Of a DNA stretch of 64,000 bases, positions 1 to 8,331 are shown in pieces. Source of the DNA: Paraburkholderia caballeronis (GTDB lineage Bacteria > Pseudomonadota > Gammaproteobacteria > Burkholderiales > Burkholderiaceae); NCBI RefSeq assembly GCF_900104845.1, contig NZ_FNSR01000002.1, positions 124,001-188,000 on the forward strand. The letters run 5' to 3'. Position 1 is the stretch's first letter; the number at the start of each line of letters is the position of its first letter. The translations under genes and the position numbers were made by a program. The notes beneath the pieces are model-generated. The model had not been told where the DNA came from. It saw only the letters and a list, made by a program, of their open reading frames with translations, and did not search any database.

Positions 1-228
1 CATCTCGGCGCGTTCGACGAGAATGCGATCATCGACATCCACAAGATCGACGCCGATTACGGACTGCGAATGCAGTCGCGGATCGGCCGGCGCAATCCGC
101 TTTACAGCACCGCGATCGGCAAGGTGCTGCTCGCGGGGATGGACCCCGCCGACGCGCGCGAGGTGCTGTCGCACGTCGAGTTCAGGAAGTCCACGCAGAA
201 GACGCTTGCGTCCGCCGAACCGGGCTGA
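1..228 (+). pseudogene. IclR-family regulator, effector-domain fragment, 3' truncated
   Basis: The frame open from the left edge encodes 75 residues of the effector-binding half of an IclR regulator. Recognisable elements are the block around GRRNPLYSTAIGKVLLAG (typical 'tA.GK.lLA' signature) and the following segment ending T-x-KTLAS. IclR proteins normally continue for about 80 residues beyond this point (the 'G.a.d.EE...g..ciA.Pv' core). Here the frame stops at TGA 226-228, right after KTLASAEPG, and no continuation is visible in the other frames of the 86 bp before the next gene. The C-terminal lobe is therefore missing, so the gene is most likely a remnant. The DNA-binding half lies outside the window. 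A sequencing frameshift is less likely, since the missing sequence is absent rather than out of frame. Confidence 0.75.
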
Positions 229-314
229 CCTTGCCGCCACGGCATCGCGCCCGCGTGGACGCGCGGGCGCTACGGTAAAATCGCGCGCGAATCATCTGCG
301 AGGAACGACTCACC

Positions 315-1052
315 ATGCGCGACGAACGGCCGTCCAGCGCGGCGGCGATCGAACGGGTGCGCCTGTCCGACACGATCTACGGACGGCTGCTGAACGAGAT
401 CGTCGGCGCCGGCTACCAGATCGGCGACCGGCTGCCGACCGAGCATCAGCTTGCCGAGCATTTCGCGGTGTCGCGGCCGGTCGTGCGCGAGGCGCTGCGG
501 CGTCTGCAGACCGACGGCATCGTCGTGTCGCGGCAAGGCTCCGGGACCTACGTGCAGCGCAAGCCGTCGCAGCGCGTCGTCGAGCTGACCGGCAACGCGC
601 CCGGGCTGGGAGAAGTGCTACAGGGGTTCGAACTGCGGCTGTCGCTCGAACCGCTGTCCGCGCGGCTCGCCGCGCGCAACCGGTCGGATGCGCAACTCGA
701 CGCGATCGTTTCGGCCGCCGCCGCGCTGCGCGACGCGTTCACCGCCGGCGTGTCGCGCGACGCGGAGAAGGACGCCGACTATGCGTTCCATCGCACGATC
801 GCGGAGGCGAGCGGGAATGCGCTGCTGGTCGACGTGCTCGACGGCATCGCGGAGCGGCTGAAGGACGGGATGCGGGTGACGCTGTCGCTCACGCACGACG
901 CGTCCGAACAGCGCCGCGCGCGGGTGCTCGATGAGCATGAGCGGATCGTTCATGCGATCGGGGTTGGGGACCCGGATAGCGCGGAGATTGCGATGCGGTA
1001 TCACCTGGATCAGGCGAGGAACCGGTTGCTGGATGGGCAGCTGGATCGGTGA
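315..1052 (+). CDS. FadR-subfamily GntR transcriptional regulator (HTH + FCD)
   Basis: 245 residues. The N-terminal winged helix-turn-helix lies at about residues 16-80, with the GntR hallmarks GDRLPTEHQLAEHF, SRPVVREALRRL and GSGTYV. An all-helical FCD ligand-binding domain occupies about residues 95-235 and contains the metal/ligand motif region DYAFHRTIAEASGN and a later H...I..A. The start is set by GAGGAA about 9 bases upstream of ATG 315. FCD regulators usually repress catabolic operons and release DNA when a carboxylate or sugar-acid binds. The nearest plausible target is the DapA-like lyase at 2070, whose upstream region carries TGTAATTACA, the form of site used by this family. That link is inference; the regulator may also control genes left of the window. 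Confidence 0.85.
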   Translation: MRDERPSSAAAIERVRLSDTIYGRLLNEIVGAGYQIGDRLPTEHQLAEHFAVSRPVVREALRRLQTDGIVVSRQGSGTYVQRKPSQRVVELTGNAPGLGEVLQGFELRLSLEPLSARLAARNRSDAQLDAIVSAAAALRDAFTAGVSRDAEKDADYAFHRTIAEASGNALLVDVLDGIAERLKDGMRVTLSLTHDASEQRRARVLDEHERIVHAIGVGDPDSAEIAMRYHLDQARNRLLDGQLDR

Positions 1053-1243
1053 GGGGGCAGATCGACCCAAAATGAACCTTTCGCTCGCACATTTCGCCGG
1101 TCTGCTTTTTGGCTAAAAACGATCGAACGTGGCCTCATCCGTTTTTCGCATGTCGCCGTATACTTCCAGATCCCAATGAGCCTCGCCGGAATATCACCAG
1201 GCCAATCAGCACGCCGCCCTGAATCCCATCTCCGAAAAAACAG

Positions 1244-1858
1244 CTACCCCCCCTGCCTCCGAACATACCACCGCCGATACCCCACCGTCCAAAGCATCAA
1301 TCCCGCATAAGTCGCATACCTGACGGCCATCGACCACCGCTGACCATTTGAACCGTTCATAGCGATAGCCATCCAGAACCTCACCGCGTTCTCGCCGACC
1401 AGCCCCAGCCCCCAAACCACCGTCATCAGCCGGATGGACGTCCTGAGCGCCGGCCGGCTCTGCCACATCGCATCGAACGCCTTCTCCTGCCCCGACCGTT
1501 CGCGCGCCATCGTCGAGCGCGCGAGATAGAACACCAGCGGTCGCTTCATCGAAAGAGACAACAGAAAAAACACGCCGACGATGCCGCTGACCAACGGCTC
1601 GCGAACTTCGCCCAGCCACGGCCATGACCTGGGCACAAGCACGAGCACCGACATGACGATACCCGCGAGCACAACCGCGCTCAACGCGTCGAAGTGCCGA
1701 AACCTCGCGAAGTCGAGCCCCATCCATGCGAGCAGCGGCACGGCCGACGCGATCAATGCGCCCGACGGCCCGAAGCGGCCTTTCGCGATCCAGTAGGTCG
1801 TCGCGGGCAACGCCACGTTGACGACGATTGCGAAGATATAGCGGGCGGAGGGGACCAT
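1244..1858 (-). CDS. VC0807-family integral membrane protein
   Basis: 204 residues with about five to six hydrophobic segments (around residues 5-23, 30-47, 55-74, 85-103, 140-160 and 170-190) and basic loops. The pattern and the 'R.L...Tr.WG..l..E...R' segment near residues 135-155 resemble the VC0807-like proteins annotated as uncharacterised or septation-A-like membrane proteins. No enzymatic motif is visible. It is transcribed away from the DapA-like gene across a shared 211-bp intergenic region, and no strong ribosome site precedes ATG 1858. Function is unknown. Confidence 0.55.
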   Translation of the reverse strand: MVPSARYIFAIVVNVALPATTYWIAKGRFGPSGALIASAVPLLAWMGLDFARFRHFDALSAVVLAGIVMSVLVLVPRSWPWLGEVREPLVSGIVGVFFLLSLSMKRPLVFYLARSTMARERSGQEKAFDAMWQSRPALRTSIRLMTVVWGLGLVGENAVRFWMAIAMNGSNGQRWSMAVRYATYAGLMLWTVGYRRWYVRRQGG

Positions 1859-1992
1859 GGGGCGCTCGTCGAGCCGTCACTTCCGGAGCGTCGCAGAAAA
1901 GGCCGATCGGTGTCCGTGCGTTGCGCTGCTTTCGATGGGCCAATCACCGGCGAGTGTTCTTGATGACGTTCGGCCGGCCTGCCCCCATCCCA

Positions 1993-2016
1993 CCAAGTTG
2001 TAATTACACTTTACAA
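1993..2016. promoter_or_regulatory. Palindromic operator upstream of the DapA-like gene
   Basis: This AT-rich block sits in an otherwise GC-rich intergenic region. It contains the perfect 10-bp palindrome TGTAATTACA (1999-2008) nested in a larger inverted repeat, TTGTAA (1998-2003), N7, TTACAA (2011-2016). The form matches sites bound by GntR/FadR-type dimers. It lies 54-77 bp before the start of the lyase gene and about 140 bp before the divergent membrane-protein gene. An 11-bp inverted copy of CCAAGTTGTAA (1993-2003) occurs inside the lyase gene at 2240-2250. Confidence 0.5.
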
Positions 2017-2069
2017 ATAAGCGTCCACATTGATATCGTTGCAACCGTCCACCCGATCAAGGCCCACCC

Positions 2070-2999
2070 GTGAAAACCACCCCCCTCACTCCCGCCGACC
2101 TGCGCGCCTCCGTACTGGCCGTTCCTCCACTGGCACGCCGCCCTGACGGCACCCCCGACGACGCAGGAAACCGCCGCCTCCTCGCCCACCTGCGCTCAGG
2201 CGGCATCACCACCTATATGTACGGTGGAAACGCAAATTTTTACAACTTGGGTGTCGCAGAGTTCGGCCGCGTACTCGACACGCTGACGCCGCTGCTCGAA
2301 GCCAGCGACTGGCTGATCCCGTCGATCGGCGCGGACTTCGGCAAGGCCGCCGAGCAGATCGCGCTGCTGCGCGAGCGCGCGTTCCCGACCGCGATGGTGC
2401 TGCCGCTGCGCTTCCCGGCGACGCCGGCCGGCGTCGCGAGCGGCATCGGCAAACTCGCGGAGCGGTACGGCCGCCCGGTGATCGCGTATGTGAAGGACGA
2501 AGGGTATATCCGCAACGAGGACCTGGCCGCGCTCGTGAAGGACGGCTCGGTGTGCGCGGTCAAGTACGCGATCGTGCGCGACGATCCGCGCGAGGACGCG
2601 GTGCTGCGCGACCTCATCGCGTGCATCGGCACGGATCCGCTGATCAGCGGCATCGGCGAGCGGCCGGTGATCGACCACTTCCGCACGTTCGGGTTGCGTG
2701 CGTTCACGTCGGGTTCGTGCTGCGTCGCGCCCGCGCTGTCGAACGGCATTCGCGTCGCGCTGCACGACGGGCGCTTCGACGACGCGGCGGCGTTGCGCGA
2801 GCATTTCGTTCCGCTCGAAAACGCGCGCGACGCGTGGTCGCCGATCCGCGTGCTGCACGCGGCGGTCGCGGCAGCGGGGATCGCGAACACGGGGCCGATC
2901 GGCGAATTCCTTTCGACGATCGACGATCCGCGCACGCTGGCCGACATCGAAAAAGCGGCGACGCAACTCGTGGCGCTAAACGCGGATGCGCTGGCTTAA
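2070..2999 (+). CDS. DapA-family (dihydrodipicolinate synthase-like) class I lyase/aldolase
   Basis: 309 residues, one (beta/alpha)8 barrel. Expected features of the family are present. A glycine-rich strand GGITTYMYGGNANFYNL (residues 44-60) stands where DapA has its 'G.tGE...Lt' loop. Tyr140 (IAYVKDEGY) is the likely acid/base tyrosine, and Lys165 in CAVKYAIVRDD is the Schiff-base lysine. The 'TTGE' loop is not conserved, so this is not lysine biosynthesis; such paralogues cleave or form keto-sugar acids. The start is GTG 2070 with a weak AAGG upstream. No sugar-acid dehydratase is adjacent, so the substrate cannot be named. The upstream operator suggests induction by a metabolite. Confidence 0.75.
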   Translation: MKTTPLTPADLRASVLAVPPLARRPDGTPDDAGNRRLLAHLRSGGITTYMYGGNANFYNLGVAEFGRVLDTLTPLLEASDWLIPSIGADFGKAAEQIALLRERAFPTAMVLPLRFPATPAGVASGIGKLAERYGRPVIAYVKDEGYIRNEDLAALVKDGSVCAVKYAIVRDDPREDAVLRDLIACIGTDPLISGIGERPVIDHFRTFGLRAFTSGSCCVAPALSNGIRVALHDGRFDDAAALREHFVPLENARDAWSPIRVLHAAVAAAGIANTGPIGEFLSTIDDPRTLADIEKAATQLVALNADALA

Positions 3000-3073
3000 G
3001 CGCATCGCTTGACAGGTAGCCAGGTAGACGGCGACGCACGCGTTCCAGCCCACGTCGCCGCCAACGACCTGAC

Positions 3074-4573
3074 TCAGCTTTCCGAAGGACTGCGCCAGCC
3101 GAGCCCGAGGCTCTTCTGCAACGACACGAAGTCCTTCAGCAATTCGGCCTGCCCGGCGACGACGTCCTGCTGCGCGGAGAATTCGACGCGCTGCGTGTCG
3201 AGCAGATCGACGAGGCTCGACGCGCCCGCGCGATAGCGCTGCCGCATCAACGTAGCCGAGCGTTCGGCCGACGCCTGCACGCGCTGCAACGTGACCAGAT
3301 GCTCGCGCTGATGCCCGTAGCGCGACAGCGAGCCGTTCGCATCCTGCAACGCGGCGAGCACGGCCTTCGTGTAGCGCGCGTCGGCTTCGTCGCGCGACGC
3401 TTCCGCGCCGCGCACCGCGCCGAGCGTGCGGCCGAAGTCGAGCACGTTCCATTGCAGATACGGCACGCCGAGCCAGCTGAAGTTGTTCTTGCGAAGCAGA
3501 TGCCCCGGATCGGCCGCCGTGAAGCCGAGGTCGCCGTACAGCGTCAGCTTCGGCAGGAAGTCCGCGACGTGCTCGCCGATCTGCGCGTTGCTCGACGCCA
3601 GCCGGCGTTCGGCCGCGCGAATGTCCGGGCGCTGCGCGAGCAGCGTCGCCGGATCGCCGACCGCGACCGACGCGGGCAGCAGCGGCAATGGCTGCAACGC
3701 GGACAGTTCCGCGTCGAGCGCGCCCGGCGGTTTGCCGGTCAGCACCGCGAGTTGATCGAGCGAACCGGCTACCTGCGCTTCGAGCGGCGAAAACGTCGAA
3801 CGCGTGTTCTCGACCTGCGTGGTCAGCCGCTCGACGTCGACCTCGGCCGCGGTGCCGCCCGCGCGACGCTGCTGCGTGAGCGCGAGCATCTGCTGTTGCA
3901 GTTCCGCCGAACGCTGCGCGAGCGCGAGCCGCTGTTGCTGGTCGCGCAGATCGATGTACGCCTGCGCGACCTCGGCGGTCAGCGACACCTGCGCGTCCGC
4001 GAGATCCGCATCGACCGCATCGGCTTCCGCGTTCGCCGCCTCGACCGCGCGCCGCGTGCCGCCGAACAGATCGATCTCCCACGACGCGTCGAAACCCGCC
4101 GTGTACAACTGCAACGGCCCGCGCCCCGACGACGCCGACGATGACTGGCTGCCGCTGCCGTCGTCCGGGCCGCTCTGCCCCTGCGAAGCAAACGAACTCA
4201 GGTCCGGCGAACGCATCCGCACGGCGGCCGCGCTCGCGGACACCTTCGGCGCCTGGTCGGCGCGCTGCTGTTGCAGTTGCGCGCGCGCCTCGCGCAGCCG
4301 CGCCTGCGCGGCGCGCAGATCGGGGTTGTGCGCGAGCGCGGCCGCGATCAGCGCGTTCAGTTGCGGGTCGTTCAGCGCGAGCCACCATTGGCCCGGCGCG
4401 CGCGTCGCGGCGATGCCGGCGGCCGGCGTGCGCACGAACGACGCGGCGCTGGCGGCCTCCGGCGCGACGGCGGGCGCGCCGCGATAGTCGGGGCCGACCG
4501 TGCAGGCCGCGAGCGCGCAGGCGGCGGCCAGCACGGTGACAGGAAAAAGCGAGGAGCGAAGAGCCATCATCAT
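3074..4573 (-). CDS. NodT-family outer-membrane efflux lipoprotein
   Basis: About 499 residues. The start lies in a triple ATG (4573, 4570, 4567). Any of these gives a lipoprotein signal peptide ending in the lipobox LAAC followed by TVGPDY, the usual N-terminus of this family, and the frame upstream of them lacks family similarity. Two long OEP repeats follow, with alanine/glutamine-rich helices, forming the trimeric outer-membrane channel. It is the last gene of the emrA-emrB-nodT order, 17 bp after the permease, so it should complete a tripartite pump across both membranes. Substrate unknown; drugs, fatty acids or phenolics are typical. Confidence 0.88.
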   Translation of the reverse strand: MMMALRSSLFPVTVLAAACALAACTVGPDYRGAPAVAPEAASAASFVRTPAAGIAATRAPGQWWLALNDPQLNALIAAALAHNPDLRAAQARLREARAQLQQQRADQAPKVSASAAAVRMRSPDLSSFASQGQSGPDDGSGSQSSSASSGRGPLQLYTAGFDASWEIDLFGGTRRAVEAANAEADAVDADLADAQVSLTAEVAQAYIDLRDQQQRLALAQRSAELQQQMLALTQQRRAGGTAAEVDVERLTTQVENTRSTFSPLEAQVAGSLDQLAVLTGKPPGALDAELSALQPLPLLPASVAVGDPATLLAQRPDIRAAERRLASSNAQIGEHVADFLPKLTLYGDLGFTAADPGHLLRKNNFSWLGVPYLQWNVLDFGRTLGAVRGAEASRDEADARYTKAVLAALQDANGSLSRYGHQREHLVTLQRVQASAERSATLMRQRYRAGASSLVDLLDTQRVEFSAQQDVVAGQAELLKDFVSLQKSLGLGWRSPSES

Positions 4574-4590
4574 CGAAAGAAAGACCCGCG

Positions 4591-6198
4591 TCAGTGGCCG
4601 GCGGACGGCGCATGCGGCGCCGGCTTCTTCAGCAGCAGCGCGAGCGGAACGCACGCGAGCAGCGCGATGCCGAGCAGCCAGAACGTTTCGGAATACGTGA
4701 TTACAGTCGCCTGCACGTGGATCTGCGAGGCGATCTGCGCGAGCGAGCGCATCTGCGAATACGCGGCGTCGCCGGTCTGCGCGAGCCAGTTCGCGGCGCC
4801 GGACGCGACGCGATCCTGGCCGATCACCGAGTTCGCGGACAGCGACTCGCGCAGCATCGCGTCATGGAACGTCGTGCGCCGGTCGATCACGGTGCCGATG
4901 ATCGCGAGGCCGACCGAGCCGCCGAGGTTGCGCGCCATGTTGTAGAGGCCGGCCGCGTCGCCGGAATCCTCGCGCGACACCGCAGCCATCGACGCCTGGT
5001 TCAGCGGCATCATCGCGAGCACCTGCGCGACGCCGCGAATCACCTGCGACCACGCGAAATCGTGACCGACGCTCTGCGCGGTCAGGCCGATGTCGAGCAT
5101 GCAACTGAGCGTGAACAGCAGCAGCCCGCCGACCACCAGCACGCGAAAATCGACCTTGCCGAGCAGGCGCGGCAGCACCGGCATCATCAGGAACGCGGGC
5201 AGCCCGGACAGCAGCATGATCGCGCCGGACTGCTCCGCGTTGTAGCCGGCGACGATCGACAGGAACTGCGGCAGCAGATACGACACGCCGTACAGCGCGG
5301 CGCCGACCGCGGACACGATCACGATCACGCTCGCGTAGCGCGGGTTGCGCATCAGCGACAGCCGCATGATCGGCTTCTTCGCGGTCACCTGCGAAATGCC
5401 GATCAGCACCATGCCGATGAACGACACGGCGGACAGCGACACGATCAGGTCCGACTCGAACCAGCGTTCGCGCTGCCCTTCTTCGAGCACGACCGTCAGC
5501 GAACTGAGGCCGATCGCGAGGCCCGCGATGCCGACCCAGTCCGCGTGAAGAAACTCGCGCCAGTGCGGCCGGTCCGGCTTCAGCCCGACGATCAGCAGCG
5601 TGATGAGCGCGATGCACACCGGCAGGTTGATGAAGAAACACCAGCTCCAGCTGATGTTCTCCGCGAGCCAGCCGCCGAGCACCGGCCCGAGCAGCGGGCC
5701 GAGCAGCACGATCAGCCCGAACACGGTCATCCCGACCGGCAACTGCGAGACCGGCAGCCGCGTGCGGATGATGGTCTGCGCGGTCGGGATCATCGCGCCG
5801 CCGGTGAAGCCCTGGCCGAGCCGGCCGGCGATCATCGCGGGCAGCGTGTGCGACCAGCCGCACATCATCGAGAAGCCGATGAACAGCGCGGAATTCGCGA
5901 GCAGGAAGTTGCGCAGCCCGAACACGCGCGTGAGCCACGCGGCGAGCGGGATCATCACGATCTCGGACATCAGGTAGCCGGTCGAGATCCACGTGCCCTC
6001 GGTGCCGGTCGCGCCGATTTCGCCCTGGATCTGCGGCAGCGCCGAGTTCGTGATCGAGATGTCGAGCGTCGCCATCAGCGCGCCGAGCGCGCCCGCCGCG
6101 ACGGCGATCCAGTCGGCCGCGCTCGCGCGTTCCGCGTGCGCGCCGCGCGGCGCGCTGGCCGGGTTCGCGGCGGCCGGAGCGTCCGGGGTATCAGCCAC
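4591..6198 (-). CDS. EmrB/QacA-type DHA2 MFS drug efflux permease
   Basis: 535 residues with 14 predicted transmembrane segments, the DHA2 layout. The first helix carries D and TN residues (LMATLDISITNSALP), motif A-like positive loops follow, and the antiporter motif C region reads GPLLGPVLGGWLAENISW. The GRLGQGFTGGAMIP stretch is typical of EmrB. Translation begins at GTG 6198, 8 bp inside the end of the upstream membrane-fusion gene, which indicates coupling. It forms the inner-membrane exchanger of the tripartite pump and should use the proton gradient. Likely regulated by the TetR-type protein at 7429. Confidence 0.9.
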   Translation of the reverse strand: MADTPDAPAAANPASAPRGAHAERASAADWIAVAAGALGALMATLDISITNSALPQIQGEIGATGTEGTWISTGYLMSEIVMIPLAAWLTRVFGLRNFLLANSALFIGFSMMCGWSHTLPAMIAGRLGQGFTGGAMIPTAQTIIRTRLPVSQLPVGMTVFGLIVLLGPLLGPVLGGWLAENISWSWCFFINLPVCIALITLLIVGLKPDRPHWREFLHADWVGIAGLAIGLSSLTVVLEEGQRERWFESDLIVSLSAVSFIGMVLIGISQVTAKKPIMRLSLMRNPRYASVIVIVSAVGAALYGVSYLLPQFLSIVAGYNAEQSGAIMLLSGLPAFLMMPVLPRLLGKVDFRVLVVGGLLLFTLSCMLDIGLTAQSVGHDFAWSQVIRGVAQVLAMMPLNQASMAAVSREDSGDAAGLYNMARNLGGSVGLAIIGTVIDRRTTFHDAMLRESLSANSVIGQDRVASGAANWLAQTGDAAYSQMRSLAQIASQIHVQATVITYSETFWLLGIALLACVPLALLLKKPAPHAPSAGH

Positions 6199-7327
6199 GA
6201 TGGTTCTCGGCGTCGATGCGGTCGTCGAGCGCGCGCGCGGAGCGCGTATCGACGTCGACGGTCACCGACATGCCCGGCAGCAGCACCGCGCGCGTCTCCG
6301 GACCGGTGTCGATGCGGATGCGCACCGGCACCCGCTGCACGATCTTCGTGAAGTTGCCGGTCGCGTTCTCCGGCGGCAGCAGCGCGAACTGCGCGCCGGT
6401 GCCGGGCGAGAAGCTGTCCACGACGCCGTGCAGCGTGTGGCCCGGCAGCGCGTCGACGCGCAGCTCGACCGGCTGGCCGATCCGCATCCGGCCGATCTGC
6501 GTTTCCTTGAAGTTCGCTTCGAGATAGGTGCTCTGCACCGGCACGACGGTCATCATCCGCGTGCCCGGCTGCACGTACTGGCCGACGCGCACCGAGCGGT
6601 CGCCGACGCGGCCGGCGAGCGCGCTGCGCACCACCGTGTTCTCCAGATCGAGCTTCGCCTGCGCCGCGTTCGCGCGCGCGGCTTCGAGCTGCGCGTTGGC
6701 CTGCGAGAGTTCCGCTTCGAGCGCGGCCACCTGGGTGCGCGCGGCCTGCGCCGCTGCCGCGTCGGCCGCGAGCGTGGCCTGCGCCTGGTCGCGCGTGCTC
6801 TTCAGTTCCGCGAGCCGTTCGGCCGTCTCCGCGCCGGTCGCGGCGAGCGGCGCATAACGCGCGACCTCGTCGTTCGCATGGCGCAGACTCACGCGCGCGA
6901 CCTGCTGCTGCGCTTCGGACTGCGCGATGTTCGCGCGCTGCTGTTCGATCTGCGCGCGCGCGTGCTGGATGTCCGCGCCGCGCGCGTCGACGGTCGCGAG
7001 CGCCTGGTCGAGCGCGACCTGGTACTGCCGCGTATCGAGTTTCACGAGCGCGTCGCCGGCCTTCACGGTCTGGTTGTCCGCGACGTATACGTCGGTGATG
7101 TAGCCGTTCACCTTCGGCGCGATCGTCACGCTGTCGGCCTGCAGATACGCATCGTCGGTCGTTTCGATGAAGCGCCCGACGGTCCACCAGCGCACGCCCC
7201 ACGCGGCGGCGGCGATCAGCGCGACGAGGCCCGCCGCGATCAAAAACGTGCGCCTCGACGGACGCCGCGCGGGCGCGCCTTCGTCGCGAGGCGTATCGCG
7301 CCCAGGCGCGCCAGTGGTCGTTGACAT
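6191..7327 (-). CDS. EmrA/HlyD-family membrane fusion protein
   Basis: 378 residues. A basic cytoplasmic N-terminus is followed by a single transmembrane helix at about residues 27-47. A lipoyl/barrel-sandwich half (TIAPKVNGYI, VADNQTVKAGD) comes next, then a long alanine/glutamate-rich coiled-coil hairpin (about residues 110-215), the second lipoyl half (AGRVGDRSVRVGQYV) and a beta-barrel domain. The start is set at ATG 7327, giving MSTTT; the frame extends upstream through the promoter repeats but without protein-like sequence. First gene of the efflux operon, divergent from the TetR-type regulator 101 bp away. It bridges permease and outer-membrane channel in the periplasm. Confidence 0.9.
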   Translation of the reverse strand: MSTTTGAPGRDTPRDEGAPARRPSRRTFLIAAGLVALIAAAAWGVRWWTVGRFIETTDDAYLQADSVTIAPKVNGYITDVYVADNQTVKAGDALVKLDTRQYQVALDQALATVDARGADIQHARAQIEQQRANIAQSEAQQQVARVSLRHANDEVARYAPLAATGAETAERLAELKSTRDQAQATLAADAAAAQAARTQVAALEAELSQANAQLEAARANAAQAKLDLENTVVRSALAGRVGDRSVRVGQYVQPGTRMMTVVPVQSTYLEANFKETQIGRMRIGQPVELRVDALPGHTLHGVVDSFSPGTGAQFALLPPENATGNFTKIVQRVPVRIRIDTGPETRAVLLPGMSVTVDVDTRSARALDDRIDAENHRG

Positions 7328-7330
7328 GAT

Positions 7331-7428
7331 TTTTCCGGTCCAATTTATTCCAGCCGGAAGAATTATTCCAGCCGGAAAAAATCTGTCAAGTGTTATATTT
7401 CGGCGGTCAACGCAGGAGGTCAGATCAC
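7331..7428. promoter_or_regulatory. Divergent efflux/regulator promoter with repeated operator
   Basis: A 15-bp direct repeat, TTATTCCAGCCGGAA, occurs at 7345-7359 and 7363-7377 with an 18-bp period. A third, inverted half-element TTCCGG lies at 7333-7338. Each repeat holds an inverted TTCC/GGAA pair, so each may bind a dimer of the adjacent TetR-type repressor. The regulator has AGGAGG at 7414-7419, nine bases before its ATG. The repeats overlap where the emrA promoter must be, which suggests repression of both directions. Confidence 0.6.
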
Positions 7429-8259
7429 ATGAGCGCAACCCGGCGACCGCGCCGCTCACCGGACGGCGGCTACGCGCGCGGCGACGAAACCCGGCGGCGA
7501 ATCATCGAAGCCGCGATCGCGCTGTTCGGGCAACACGGCTTCGACGGCGCGTCCACGCGCGACATCGCTGCGCGCGCGGGCGTCAACGCGCCGGCGCTGC
7601 AGTACTACTTCGAGAACAAGGAAGGCGTGTATCGCGCGTGCGCGGAGACGTTCGCGGAAGAAGCGTGGCGCGCGCTGGAGCCGTCCGTCACGCGCGGCAG
7701 GGAAGCGTTGAAGCGCAACGCGGACACCGCCGCGCTGATCGACGCGTTCATCGGCATCCAGGAAGCGGTCGCGGACCGCATCTTCATGAAGCGCCACACG
7801 ACGGACCAGCATCTGTTCTTCGCGCGCGAACAGGCGGGCAGCGAACCGGCGATCGCGACGCAGATATTGATGAAGCAGGTGCGGATGCCGCTCAACGAGG
7901 TCTGCGCGCAACTGCTCGAACGGATCACCGGCCTCGCGGCCGACAACCCGCAGACGCTCGTGCGGATGTTCAGCCTGCACGGCCAGCTGGTCATGTTCCA
8001 CGTCGCGCAGAGCACGACGTTGACGATGCTCGGCTGGGACGACATGGACGAGAACAAGACCGAGTTCATCAAGGCGAACATGCGCGCGCAGAGCCGCGTG
8101 CTGCTCGAACACTGGAGCCGCGAGCGGGACGCGCGCAAACGCGCGCGCGCGAACCGGCCGCCGGCCGTCAAACGGGTGGTGGTGAAAGCAGCGCCCGCGA
8201 AGCGGGTGCCGGCGAAACGCGCGAAGGCCGCGAAGGTTGCAAAGCGGACGGCCGCATAA
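7429..8259 (+). CDS. TetR-family regulator (CerR/CecR-like C-terminal domain) with basic tail
   Basis: 276 residues from ATG 7429, chosen because AGGAGG sits nine bases upstream; an in-frame GTG at 7390 has no such support. The N-terminal HTH includes RRRIIEAAIALFGQHGFDG, STRDIAARAGVNAPALQYYF and NKEGVY. The middle (about residues 75-225) matches the CerR/DUF1956 type C-terminal domain seen in CecR-like repressors, with the metal/ligand-site stretch around FMKRHTTDQHLFFARE. After about residue 230 comes an unusual 45-residue tail rich in Lys, Arg, Ala and Pro that resembles histone-H1-like tails. Probable local repressor of the divergent efflux operon. Confidence 0.85.
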   Translation: MSATRRPRRSPDGGYARGDETRRRIIEAAIALFGQHGFDGASTRDIAARAGVNAPALQYYFENKEGVYRACAETFAEEAWRALEPSVTRGREALKRNADTAALIDAFIGIQEAVADRIFMKRHTTDQHLFFAREQAGSEPAIATQILMKQVRMPLNEVCAQLLERITGLAADNPQTLVRMFSLHGQLVMFHVAQSTTLTMLGWDDMDENKTEFIKANMRAQSRVLLEHWSRERDARKRARANRPPAVKRVVVKAAPAKRVPAKRAKAAKVAKRTAA

Positions 8260-8278
8260 CGGCGCGTGCTGCACTAGC

Positions 8279-8308
8279 GGATGCCGCTGCGAGCGCATGG
8301 CGGCATCC
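8279..8308. terminator. Hairpin between convergent tetR-type gene and recD
   Basis: Perfect 9-bp arms GGATGCCGC (8279-8287) and GCGGCATCC (8300-8308) enclose a 12-nt loop in the 72-bp gap between two converging genes. There is no T-tract on either strand, so intrinsic termination is uncertain. Confidence 0.35.
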
Positions 8309-8331
8309 AGTTCGAACGAACCGCTGCCGCA

